A stretch of DNA of 64,000 nucleotides from Rhizobium sp. Q54 (GTDB lineage Bacteria; Pseudomonadota; Alphaproteobacteria; Micropepsales; Micropepsaceae): the NCBI GenBank assembly GCA_945882615.1, contig CAMCWK010000004.1:88895-152894 (forward strand), written 5' to 3'. The position numbers and the translations under genes are program-made. The notes below the pieces were generated by a model. That model had not been told where the DNA came from, did no database searches, and saw only the letters and a list, made by a program, of their open reading frames with translations. This document shows positions 28,248 through 36,099 of the stretch, one piece after another. Every line of letters begins with the position of its first letter. Position 1 is the first letter of the stretch.

Positions 28248-29041
28248 AGGTCTCTATCGTGACGATTTCCTACAATCAGGCATCGTTCTTGGAGCAGGCA
28301 ATTTTGTCCGTGCTGGAGCAGGATCATCCCGACATCGAGTATATAGTGGTCGATCCCGGATCGACCGACGGCAGCCGGGACATCATTGAACGGTATCGGG
28401 GCGGCATTTCCCGCATCATATTCGAACCGGACAAGGGCGCGTCGGACGGCCTGAACAAGGGCTTTGCTCAGGCCACGGGCGAGATATTCTTTTTTCTGAA
28501 CTCCGACGACCTGCTGCTTCCGGGCGCCGTGAGCCGCGCAGCGGCGTATTTTGCCGCCCGTCCGCAGACAGACATCCTGATGGGCCATACCTTCATCATC
28601 GACGCGCAGGGGCGCACGGTACGGCGCGCCTATACCGACAAATTCGATGCCCGCCTGTTTGCCTATAGTGGTGGTATTATCTGTCAGCAGGGCGTGTTTT
28701 TCCGCGCCAACCTTTTCGCCAGCGTTGGGGGGTTCAACCCCGACAATTCCATCGCTTGGGACGCGGAGCTGTTTCACGAGTTGATGCTGAAAGCCCGTCA
28801 TCCGCTCTATGTCGATGATTTCCTGGGTGCGTTCCGTGTCTACGGAGACTCCATCACCGGCAGCAACCGGATGCAGGAGAAATACCGTGCCTATGAGCGG
28901 GTAAGATTCGCACGGATCATGGGCCGGTCATGGCGAACTACAGACTGGTTGTTCTGGCTGCTCTACCGACTCCAGAAGCACCTGCGCAATCCGCGCGCCT
29001 TGCTGGAACGGCTGCGGCGCGGCTCCATCAGCGCGTCGTAA
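28244..29041 (+). CDS. Family 2 glycosyltransferase
   Basis: A 265-residue GT-A enzyme: KVSIVTISYNQASFLEQAILSVLEQDHPDIEYIVVDPGSTDGSRDIIERY at the N terminus and FFLNSDDLLLPGAV (near residue 86) holding the acid motif. It starts in an ATGA overlap with the methyltransferase stop, so wbpG-methyltransferase-GT2 looks like one unit. It resembles the GT2 at 19849. Donor and acceptor are unknown. Confidence 0.87.
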   Translation: MKVSIVTISYNQASFLEQAILSVLEQDHPDIEYIVVDPGSTDGSRDIIERYRGGISRIIFEPDKGASDGLNKGFAQATGEIFFFLNSDDLLLPGAVSRAAAYFAARPQTDILMGHTFIIDAQGRTVRRAYTDKFDARLFAYSGGIICQQGVFFRANLFASVGGFNPDNSIAWDAELFHELMLKARHPLYVDDFLGAFRVYGDSITGSNRMQEKYRAYERVRFARIMGRSWRTTDWLFWLLYRLQKHLRNPRALLERLRRGSISAS

Positions 29042-29044
29042 CTG

Positions 29045-29974
29045 CTATTTGCGGTTCATGCGCGCCACCAGGAACGATCCCATGGCGAGGTTGTGAGTCA
29101 TGAAGCGCGCGATGCTGTCGGGCAGCAGCGCCAGCAGCAGGTCTTTCAAGCGGCTATGGGGCAGGGGAATCAGTTCGATGCTCATGCCATGCACCGCCGT
29201 TGTGGTGGCGAATAGCGGGCTGGTCAGCTTCTCCCATTCCGCGCGTGTGTAGTAGCGCGCGATGGCGCCATCTGTGGCCTGCTGGCGAACTTGGTCTATC
29301 AGGAGCCGGTTCGGCCACTTGCCCTTTAGGGCCAGTTTCAGGATCGCGAACAGGTAGTAACTCCACCAGGACCGGTAATAGACCATGATCACGGCCTGGC
29401 CGCCCGGACGCAGCACCCGGTGCATTTCCCTGAGGATGCGCGTGGTGTCGGCGGAGTGGTGAATCACGCCCCAGGACCAGATGAAGTCAAAGCTGGCGTC
29501 CGGGAAGGCCATCGACTCCGCGTCCATCTGGATGACCTTGCCGGAACGGCCGAGCAGCGCGAAGCGCCGCGTCGTCATGTCGGTGGCTTCCTGGGTCAGG
29601 TCGATGCCGGTGTAGAAACGGGCGTGCAAGGCGAGAAACTGGCCGACCGAGCCATGCCCAACGCCAATTTCCAGCACGTCCTTGTCGCCCAGCGACTCGA
29701 AAGGGATCAGCGTGTCGAACGGCGTGGCGCGGGAGGGAAGGAATTTCTCGACCGAGGACAGAAACCGCTTTTCGATTTCCCCAAAAAAATCCGCTGTGGC
29801 CTTGTCTGATGCAAGACCGTCGCGCCAGTCGTAGCGCATCGGCTTTCCTTCCCACCAGGCGCGATTGGCTTCTTGCCAGGCCTTACGCTCGGCTTCGCTT
29901 TGCGGCAGTTGGGTGGGATCTGCGAAGCCCGGTGCCTTGTCGCCGAACTCGCCATCCGGAACGGTGCCGGTCAC
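29045..29974 (-). CDS. Class I SAM-dependent methyltransferase
   Basis: The 309-residue protein has motif I as KDVLEIGVGHGSVGQFL near residue 93, YTGIDLTQEATDMTTRRF, then FDFIWSWGVIHHSADTTRILREMHRVLRPGGQAVIMVYY near 160-200. These are intact Methyltransf_11-type motifs. The frame opens with GTG 29974, so the first residues are uncertain. It converges with the GT2 gene 3 bp away and lies downstream of the wbpA-like gene. Sugar O-methylation is the likely role. Confidence 0.8.
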   Translation of the reverse strand: MTGTVPDGEFGDKAPGFADPTQLPQSEAERKAWQEANRAWWEGKPMRYDWRDGLASDKATADFFGEIEKRFLSSVEKFLPSRATPFDTLIPFESLGDKDVLEIGVGHGSVGQFLALHARFYTGIDLTQEATDMTTRRFALLGRSGKVIQMDAESMAFPDASFDFIWSWGVIHHSADTTRILREMHRVLRPGGQAVIMVYYRSWWSYYLFAILKLALKGKWPNRLLIDQVRQQATDGAIARYYTRAEWEKLTSPLFATTTAVHGMSIELIPLPHSRLKDLLLALLPDSIARFMTHNLAMGSFLVARMNRK

Positions 29975-30007
29975 CGCGAAATCCCCAGGGATTCACGGCC
30001 GCGATTG

Positions 30008-31348
30008 TCAAGCTTTGACATGATGATCGCCGCTGAGACCGTTTTTCACCAGGACGTTGCGGGTATCCACCACCAGCTTCGAATGCTTGGACACCAGCGC
30101 ATAGTCCACTGCATCATGATCGGTGGAAATCAGGACCGCGTCATAGGTGGCCAGGGTTTTCGCATCCAGCGCCGCGGATTTGCGCCCCGTATAGTCGGCA
30201 TGTTCGCGGGTTGGGGGGATTTCGCTTACATGGGGATCGTGGAAATCCACCGCGGCGCCACGCTGCTCCAGCAGCTCCATCAGCTTGAAGGTCGGGCTTT
30301 CGCGGATATCGGGAATGTTCTTCTTGTAGGAAAGACCCAGCACGAGAATCCGGGCACCGGTTAGGGCCTTCTTTTGGCGGCTGTCCAATGCCAAGGCTAG
30401 CTTTTCCACGACATAGCGCGGCATCGCGACATTGATTTCGCCCGCCAGTTCAATGAAGCGGGTAGGCAGGTCGAATTCGCGTGATTTCCAGGTCAGGTAG
30501 AACGGGTCGATAGGAATGCAATGACCGCCCAGCCCCGGCCCGGGATAGAAGGGCATGAAGCCGAAAGGTTTTGTCTTAGCCGCGTCAATCACTTCCCAGA
30601 CATCGATGCCCATGGCGCTAAAGATAACCTTCAGCTCGTTGACCAGCGCGATGTTGACGGCGCGAAAGACGTTTTCGGTGATCTTCACCGCTTCGGCGAC
30701 ATCGGGCGAGGATACCGGGACCACCTGTTTGACCGCGCCGGCATAGAAAGTCTCGACCAGCTTGCTGGCTTCCGGTCCCAAGCCCGCCACCACCTTGGGG
30801 ATCGTGACGGTTTCGAACGAGGCATTGCCGGGATCTTCGCGCTCGGGCGAGAAGCCCAGAAAGAAATCCTTGCCGCAAACCAGGCCGGTTTCTTCCAGGA
30901 TCGGCTTCAGGATTTCGCGTGTGGTGCCGGGCCAAGTGGTGGATTCCAGCACGACCATCTGGCCAGCCCGCAGCGTCTGCGCGATCTGCCGGCCTGATGC
31001 TTCAATGTAGGAAAGATCAGGTTCGCGGTGGCGGTCGAGCGGTGTCGGTACGCAGATGATGATGACATCGCATTCGCGTAGCTCGGAAAAATCGTTGGTC
31101 GCCTGGAATTTCTTGGCGGCGAGATGCTTGGCCAGCTCACTATCCGCCACGGCGCCGATATAGGACGTGCCTGCATTCAGCAGGGCCGGCTTCGCGTCAT
31201 CCACATCGAAACCGGTGACGCGAAACCCGCCGCGCGCCACTGCCATGGCCAGGGGCAGGCCCACATAGCCAAGCCCGATAATGGCGGCATGGGCGGTACG
31301 GTTGTTGAGGAGACGCTGAAGCTGGGAGGCGGGGGAATCGCTGGTCAT
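30008..31348 (-). CDS. wbpA: WbpA-type UDP-N-acetylglucosamine 6-dehydrogenase
   Basis: A 446-residue nucleotide-sugar dehydrogenase oxidising C-6 of a UDP-HexNAc to the uronate with two NAD. It has AIIGLGYVGLPLAMAVARGGF near residue 22, STTWPGTTREILKPILEE near 130, FSPEREDPGN near 163, the catalytic cysteine region in PGPGLGGHCIPIDPFYLTWKSR near 270, and GLSYKKNIPDIRESP near 345. The ESTTWPGTT and SPEREDPGN forms fit the WbpA/WbpO branch rather than UDP-glucose dehydrogenase. It supplies the WbpB-E-D route. The substrate (GlcNAc versus GalNAc) is inferred from that context. Confidence 0.87.
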   Translation of the reverse strand: MTSDSPASQLQRLLNNRTAHAAIIGLGYVGLPLAMAVARGGFRVTGFDVDDAKPALLNAGTSYIGAVADSELAKHLAAKKFQATNDFSELRECDVIIICVPTPLDRHREPDLSYIEASGRQIAQTLRAGQMVVLESTTWPGTTREILKPILEETGLVCGKDFFLGFSPEREDPGNASFETVTIPKVVAGLGPEASKLVETFYAGAVKQVVPVSSPDVAEAVKITENVFRAVNIALVNELKVIFSAMGIDVWEVIDAAKTKPFGFMPFYPGPGLGGHCIPIDPFYLTWKSREFDLPTRFIELAGEINVAMPRYVVEKLALALDSRQKKALTGARILVLGLSYKKNIPDIRESPTFKLMELLEQRGAAVDFHDPHVSEIPPTREHADYTGRKSAALDAKTLATYDAVLISTDHDAVDYALVSKHSKLVVDTRNVLVKNGLSGDHHVKA

Positions 31349-31474
31349 GGCCTGTATCGGAGAAAGCGAGACGCTCTGTATTGGAACCGGGCGGGGAGCG
31401 CCAGAGTCTGGCGAGGCGGGGACTTGGCCAGATCTCCCCCCTGCCGGAGGGGCGCCTCTGCCTCTAAATTATTG

Positions 31475-31519
31475 ATCTATATATGGTATTATATATTTCC
31501 AAGTACACAATATATAGAT
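31475..31519. repeat. Perfect 10-bp AT-rich inverted repeat upstream of the NusG-like gene
   Basis: ATCTATATAT (31475-31484) is an exact reverse complement of ATATATAGAT (31510-31519), with a 25-bp spacer. It stands out in GC-rich surroundings and could be an operator or the core of a curved, silenced promoter region. No regulator is identified. Confidence 0.55.
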
Positions 31520-31620
31520 GTTACGGAGCCGGAAATTCGCCTTTCCGGGTTTATCCACCGATTTTGCAGGTGCAGCATAATTTTTTGAGTTTTTGGGGCG
31601 GGCTTTTGCTAAAGCATTAG

Positions 31621-31647
31621 GCCTTCTGGGACAAAAGGCGCTTTTTT
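31621..31647 (+). terminator. Terminator-like hairpin in the leader of the NusG-like gene
   Basis: GCCTT (31621-31625) pairs with AAGGC (31635-31639) over a 9-nt loop; GC and then TTTTTT (31642-31647) follow. It lies just 18 nt before ATG 31666, so it would act as a leader attenuator of the antiterminator gene itself rather than as an operon end. The stem is short. Confidence 0.4.
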
Positions 31648-31665
31648 ATCAGCCCGTTGAACAAA

Positions 31666-32208
31666 ATGCAGACACGTCAAAATGATCCGGCGGTTAACTC
31701 GTCCGCGCGGTGGTACGCGGTCAAATGCCAGCCCAATCGTGAGGCAGTCGCCGCCGCGCATCTTGTCAACCAGGATTTCCATGTTTTTCTGCCGCGCGGC
31801 CAGCGCGTGCGCCGCCACGCCCGCAAGATTGATCTGGTTCTGGCGCCGTTTTTTCCCGGCTATCTCTTTGTCCGCCTCGACCTAACGCGCGATCGCTGGC
31901 GGTGCGTCAACAGCACCCACGGAGTTTCCAATCTGGTGATGCAGGGCGGAGCGCCCGCCGCTGTTCCGCCGGGCATCATCGAGCAGTTGCAGTCGCGTTG
32001 TGACGCGCGCGGTGTGCTCGACATGGATGCCGCACTGAAGCCGGGCCAACCGGTACGCATCCTGACCGGCGCGCTGGCCGATTTTGTCGGTGAACTGGAG
32101 CGCCAGGAGGCGGGTGACCGCGTCTATGTGCTTTTGACGATTCTGGGGAAGCCGACATCCGTCGCGCTGCCTCGCAACAGCGTCGTGCCCGAAAGCCTTT
32201 CGGCCTAG
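31666..32208 (+). CDS. RfaH/UpxY-like NusG paralogue (transcription antiterminator)
   Basis: The 180-residue protein has a NusG N-terminal domain (ARWYAVKCQPNREAVAAAHLVNQDFHVFLPRG from about residue 17, then APFFPGYLFVRLDL near 60) and a C-terminal KOW region (ALKPGQPVRILTGALADFVGEL near 122-143). Such specialised NusG paralogues bind RNA polymerase at ops-type DNA and let it read through long, poorly expressed polysaccharide operons. It is the first gene of the rightward run, and an ops-like element lies 51 nt after its stop. ATG 31666 is preferred to TTG 31657; no clear ribosome-binding site precedes either. Confidence 0.85.
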   Translation: MQTRQNDPAVNSSARWYAVKCQPNREAVAAAHLVNQDFHVFLPRGQRVRRHARKIDLVLAPFFPGYLFVRLDLTRDRWRCVNSTHGVSNLVMQGGAPAAVPPGIIEQLQSRCDARGVLDMDAALKPGQPVRILTGALADFVGELERQEAGDRVYVLLTILGKPTSVALPRNSVVPESLSA

Positions 32209-32230
32209 GGCATGGCCATTTTTCACACGC

Positions 32231-32270
32231 CAGCGGGTGACAGGCTTGTCACCCGGATGGCGGTAGCTTG
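32231..32270 (+). promoter_or_regulatory. JUMPstart/ops-like element
   Basis: GGCGGTAGCTTG at 32259-32270 differs from the E. coli ops element GGCGGTAGCGTG, as I recall it, at one base of twelve. A CAGCG sequence begins 28 nt upstream (32231), about where it begins in the ~39-bp JUMPstart sequence. The site lies between the RfaH-like gene and the UDP-xylose synthase ATG (32286), on the strand transcribed into the 32-kb run. By eye I found no other match this good in the window. Confidence 0.7.
32235..32254 (+). repeat. Perfect 8-bp hairpin within the ops-like leader
   Basis: GGGTGACA (32235-32242) and TGTCACCC (32247-32254) pair exactly around GGCT. No T run follows, so it is not an ordinary terminator. 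It could act as a pause hairpin just before the ops-like sequence, which begins 4 nt downstream. Confidence 0.65.
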
Positions 32271-32285
32271 CCGGGGGCCAAGGAA

Positions 32286-33245
32286 ATGCATCTTCAAAGA
32301 CGAGTACTGATCACGGGCGGCGCAGGGTTTCTCGGCTCGTTCCTGTGCGAAGCGTTGCTTGCCAAGGGCCAGGAGGTGTTGTGCGCGGACAATTTCTACA
32401 CTGGCTCGCGGCGCAATGTTGAGCATCTGATCGGCCATCCTCGCTTCGAACTGATGCGGCATGACGTGACGTTTCCGCTGTATGTCGAGGTGGACGACAT
32501 CTACAATCTCGCGTGTCCCGCCTCTCCCGTGCATTACCAGCGCGATCCTGTGCAGACCACCAAAACGTCGGTGCATGGCGCGATCAACATGCTGGGCTTG
32601 GCCAAGCGGCTGAATGCCAAGATTTTCCAGGCTTCGACTAGCGAAATCTATGGCGATCCGGACATGCATCCCCAGAAGGAAGAATATTGGGGCAATGTGA
32701 ACACGATCGGCCCGCGCGCCTGCTACGACGAAGGCAAGCGCTGCGCCGAGACGCTGTTCTTCGACTACCACCGCCAGCACAATCTGCAGATCAAGGTGGC
32801 GCGAATTTTCAACACCTATGGCCCACGCATGCATCCTAGCGATGGCCGCGTGGTGTCCAATTTCATCATGCAGGCCTTGCGCGGTGAGGGCATTACGCTT
32901 TATGGCGATGGCGGGCAGACGCGGTCCTTCTGCTATGTCGACGACCTGATCGACGGCTTTGTCCGCTTGATGGAATCGCCCGACGAGATCACGGGCCCGA
33001 TCAATTTGGGCAATCCAGTCGAGTTTACTATTCGCCAATTGGCTGAGCAGGTGGTGGCGCTGACGGGCTCGAAATCGAAGATCGAATTCAAGCCGCTCCC
33101 CGCCGATGATCCCAAGCAGCGCCAGCCCGACATCACCCGCGCCCGCAAGACGTTGGGCTGGGAGCCCAAGGTGCCGCTTGAGGAAGGGCTGAAGAAGACT
33201 ATCGCCTATTTCGACGATCTTCTGGCCAAGGGACTTGCCGGTTGA
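32286..33245 (+). CDS. uxs: UDP-glucuronate decarboxylase (UDP-xylose synthase)
   Basis: It converts UDP-glucuronate to UDP-xylose with bound NAD. The 319-residue SDR has [20 protein letters not shown] near residue 6, [16 protein letters not shown] near 72, [17 protein letters not shown] near 113 and the catalytic YDEGKR near 144, then [19 protein letters not shown]. All are characteristic of UXS. ATG 32286 is preferred over TTG 32268, which lies inside the ops-like element. A UDP-glucose dehydrogenase is not seen in this window. Its stop overlaps the next start (TGATG). Confidence 0.94.
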   Translation: MHLQRRVLITGGAGFLGSFLCEALLAKGQEVLCADNFYTGSRRNVEHLIGHPRFELMRHDVTFPLYVEVDDIYNLACPASPVHYQRDPVQTTKTSVHGAINMLGLAKRLNAKIFQASTSEIYGDPDMHPQKEEYWGNVNTIGPRACYDEGKRCAETLFFDYHRQHNLQIKVARIFNTYGPRMHPSDGRVVSNFIMQALRGEGITLYGDGGQTRSFCYVDDLIDGFVRLMESPDEITGPINLGNPVEFTIRQLAEQVVALTGSKSKIEFKPLPADDPKQRQPDITRARKTLGWEPKVPLEEGLKKTIAYFDDLLAKGLAG

Positions 33246-34231
33246 TGCCGGACGGCAGAACTATCCTGGTCACCGGCGGCGCAGGCTATATCGGCGCGCA
33301 TGCCTGCAAGGCTTTAGCTGCGGCAGGCTACACGCCAGTGACCTATGACAACTTGGTTTACGGCCATGAACGCGCCGTCAAATGGGGCCCGTTCGAGAAA
33401 GGCGATATCCTGGATGGCGCGCGCCTCGCCGAGGTAATGACGCGCCACAATCCCTCCGCCGTCATGCATTTCGCGGCCTTCGCCTATGTCGGCGAGTCCG
33501 TCACCGATCCGGCCAAATATTATCACAACAATGTGGTCGGCACCCTGTCGCTGCTCGACACAGCGCGCGCGCATGGCATCGACCGCGTGGTCTTCTCCAG
33601 CACCTGCGCCACCTACGGCATTCCCGAGACGGTGCCGATCTCTGAAGACACGCCCCAGAAGCCGATCAATCCCTATGGCGCCACCAAGCTGATGATCGAG
33701 CGCGTTTTGTCCGATTATGGCGACGCCTATGGGCTCAAGAGCGTGGCCTTGCGCTATTTCAACGCCGCCGGCGCGGACGCCAACGGCGAGATCGGGGAAA
33801 GCCACGATCCGGAAACCCACCTGATCCCGCTGGTGCTGGATGCCGCCAGTGGCGTGCGCCCGCACATCACCATCCTGGGCGACGATTATCCCACGCCGGA
33901 CGGCACCTGCATCCGCGACTATGTCCATGTCACCGACATTGCCGAGGCGCATGTGCGCGCTCTCGATAACCTGGCCGGCGGCAAGCTGCGCCGCGCCTAC
34001 AATCTGGGGACCGGCAGCGGTTTCTCGGTGGCGCAGGTCGTCGCGGCGGCCGAGCGGGTGACGGGCTGCAAGATTCCGGTCGTGCACGGCGCGCGCCGCC
34101 CCGGCGATCCGGCGCAGCTTCTGGCCGATGCCAGCCTCTTGGCGCGCGAGCTGGACTGGAAGGCGCGGCATTCGTCGCTGGACCATATCCTCGAAACGGC
34201 CTGGCGCTGGCACCAGCGCAACTCCGGCTGA
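33245..34231 (+). CDS. GalE-like UDP-sugar 4-epimerase (possible UDP-xylose 4-epimerase)
   Basis: A 328-residue SDR with ILVTGGAGYIGAHACKALAAAGY near residue 7, FSSTCATYGIPETVPISED near 118, YGATK near 143 and the RYFNAAGADANGEIGESHDPETHLIPL block of GalE. It interconverts C-4 epimers of UDP-hexoses or UDP-pentoses. Translational coupling to the UDP-xylose synthase (TGATG) recalls the uxs-uxe pairs that make UDP-arabinose in rhizobia, so UDP-xylose may be the real substrate. UDP-glucose/galactose is the alternative. Confidence 0.88.
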   Translation: MPDGRTILVTGGAGYIGAHACKALAAAGYTPVTYDNLVYGHERAVKWGPFEKGDILDGARLAEVMTRHNPSAVMHFAAFAYVGESVTDPAKYYHNNVVGTLSLLDTARAHGIDRVVFSSTCATYGIPETVPISEDTPQKPINPYGATKLMIERVLSDYGDAYGLKSVALRYFNAAGADANGEIGESHDPETHLIPLVLDAASGVRPHITILGDDYPTPDGTCIRDYVHVTDIAEAHVRALDNLAGGKLRRAYNLGTGSGFSVAQVVAAAERVTGCKIPVVHGARRPGDPAQLLADASLLARELDWKARHSSLDHILETAWRWHQRNSG

Positions 34232-34239
34232 TCCACGCC

Positions 34240-36099
34240 ATGTGCGGCATAAACGGCATCTTCGCCTTTCATCCCTCCGCCGCCGCGCCGTCGCGGGATG
34301 AAGCTGTGCGTATCCGCGATGCCATGCAGGCGCGCGGGCCCGACGGGTTTGGCCTCTGGTCGAACGCGAGCGGACGCTGCGTGCTGGCGCATCGCCGACT
34401 TTCCTTTCTCGATCTGTCCGAACGCGCGGCGCAGCCCATGCTGAGCACCGATGGCAAGCTCGCTGTGACCTACAATGGCGAGATCTACAATTTCCCGGCG
34501 CTGCGCGAAGAACTCGAGGCACAGGGCGTGGTGTTCCGCACCACCTCCGATACCGAGGCGCTGATGCATCTCTATGCGCGCGACGGCCAGGCGATGGTGC
34601 GCAAGCTGCGCGGCATGTTCACCTTCGGCATCTGGGACGAAACGCGTCAGGGCCTGTTCCTGGCGCGCGATCCCTATGGCATCAAGCCGCTCTACATCGC
34701 CAATGACGGCTGGACGCTGCGCTTCGCCTCGCAGGTGCGCGCCCTTCTGGCCGGCGGCGCCGTGTCGCGCGATCCGGAAGGCGCCGGCGTGGTCGGTTTT
34801 CATCTCTGGGGCAGCGTGCCCGAGCCCTTCACCCTCTACCGCGATATCCGCGCCCTGCCGGCCGGTCACACCCAATGGATCGACCGCGCCGGGCCGCGCG
34901 CGCCGCAGCCTTACATCCATCTCGCCTCGATCCTGGCGGACGGTGCGCGGGCGCCGCTGCCCGCCGCCCAGATTGCGCCCGAGGTTCGTGACGCGGTGAA
35001 GGACAGCGTTGCCGCCCATCTGCTAGCCGATGTCGAGGTTGGCGTCTTTCTGTCGGCGGGCGTGGATTCCGGGGCGATGCTGGGGCTGATGCGGGACGCC
35101 GGCTGCAGCAATGCCACGGCCATCACCCTGAGCTTTGCGGAATTTCGCGGCACGTCTGAAGACGAGGCGCCGCTGGCCGCTCTGGTGGCGCAGAAATACG
35201 GTGCGAAGCATATCGTGCGTACGGTAGGTGAGGCGGAGTTCCGCGCCGACCTGCCGGCGATCCTGGCGGCGATGGATCAGCCGTCGATGGATGGCGTGAA
35301 CACCTGGTTCGTCGCCAAGGCAGCACGCGAGGCGGGATTGAAGGCCGCGATCTCGGGCCTGGGCGGCGATGAATTGCTCGCCGGCTATGCCAGCTTCCGT
35401 GACATGCCGCGCTGGCGCCGCCGCTTTGGCGCCCTGGCTGCAGTGCCGGGTCTTGGCGCGCTGGCGCGCGGGGTGATGAACGCCGCACTGCCGGGTTTCG
35501 TCCGCGCCAATCCCAAGGCGCTGGGCATGCTGGAATATGCCGGAAGCTGGGAAGGCGCGTATCTTTTGCGCCGCGGGTTGTTCCTGCCGCACGAATTGCC
35601 GGCCTTGATGGACAGGGATTTCGTTGCCGAAGGCATGCGCCGGCTGCGCCCCCTGACGCAGCTGTCAGGCACCCTGTCGCCCGATCCGCACAGCAACAAT
35701 GGCCGGGTCTGCGTGCTGGAATCCGAACATTACATGCGCAACCAGTTGCTGCGTGACGCCGACTGGGCGGGGATGGCGCACAGCCTGGAGATTCGCACGC
35801 CGCTGGTGGACATCGCGCTGCTGCGCCGGCTGGCGCCCGCCATCGCGGCGTTGAAGCCCGGCATGGGGAAGGCGGCGCTGGCCGCTGCGCCGTCGATTGC
35901 CTTGCCGGCGCAAATCGTGTCGCGCGCCAAGACCGGTTTCGGCGTTCCGACCCGCGCCTGGATGGCGGCAGCGGCGCGGACCAACCGCGAGGACCTGGCG
36001 GAAACCAAAGGGCTCACCTCGCGCCGCTGGTCGCGCAAAGTGCTCGAGACCTTCGTTCCCCCTGCGGGCACGGCCCAAGCCGGCTCGCCGGCGCTGTGA
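34240..36099 (+). CDS. AsnB-like glutamine-hydrolysing amidotransferase
   Basis: The 619-residue protein is a class II glutamine amidotransferase (nucleophile C2 in MCGINGIFAF, with RGPDGFG and YNGEIYNF) fused to an asparagine synthetase domain. The PP-loop reads FLSAGVDSG (residues 270-278), with alanine where SGG is usual. GLGGDELLAGYASF near 377 and SLEIRTPLVD near 512 complete the ATP site. In O-antigen clusters such proteins (WbpS/WbmI type) often amidate sugar uronates, and the WbpA-E set supplies one. True asparagine synthesis remains possible. It overlaps the next gene as GTGA. Confidence 0.85.
   Translation: MCGINGIFAFHPSAAAPSRDEAVRIRDAMQARGPDGFGLWSNASGRCVLAHRRLSFLDLSERAAQPMLSTDGKLAVTYNGEIYNFPALREELEAQGVVFRTTSDTEALMHLYARDGQAMVRKLRGMFTFGIWDETRQGLFLARDPYGIKPLYIANDGWTLRFASQVRALLAGGAVSRDPEGAGVVGFHLWGSVPEPFTLYRDIRALPAGHTQWIDRAGPRAPQPYIHLASILADGARAPLPAAQIAPEVRDAVKDSVAAHLLADVEVGVFLSAGVDSGAMLGLMRDAGCSNATAITLSFAEFRGTSEDEAPLAALVAQKYGAKHIVRTVGEAEFRADLPAILAAMDQPSMDGVNTWFVAKAAREAGLKAAISGLGGDELLAGYASFRDMPRWRRRFGALAAVPGLGALARGVMNAALPGFVRANPKALGMLEYAGSWEGAYLLRRGLFLPHELPALMDRDFVAEGMRRLRPLTQLSGTLSPDPHSNNGRVCVLESEHYMRNQLLRDADWAGMAHSLEIRTPLVDIALLRRLAPAIAALKPGMGKAALAAAPSIALPAQIVSRAKTGFGVPTRAWMAAAARTNREDLAETKGLTSRRWSRKVLETFVPPAGTAQAGSPAL

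Larger units (their letters stand above)
31349..31665. other. Long divergent regulatory gap between wbpA and the NusG-like gene
   Basis: At 317 bp this is the longest gap in the window. It has a conspicuously AT-rich core (about 31465-31520) and should hold promoters for both the leftward wbpA unit and the rightward 32-kb gene run. CATAAT at 31576-31581 is a possible rightward -10 with only a weak -35 match (TTATCC, 31551-31556). An inverted repeat and a terminator-like hairpin are listed separately. No convincing small gene is visible. Confidence 0.6.

Noticed and set aside
32235..32254. Rho-independent terminator after the NusG-like gene
   Set aside because: The stem is perfect but followed by GGATGGCGG, with no T run on the transcribed strand.
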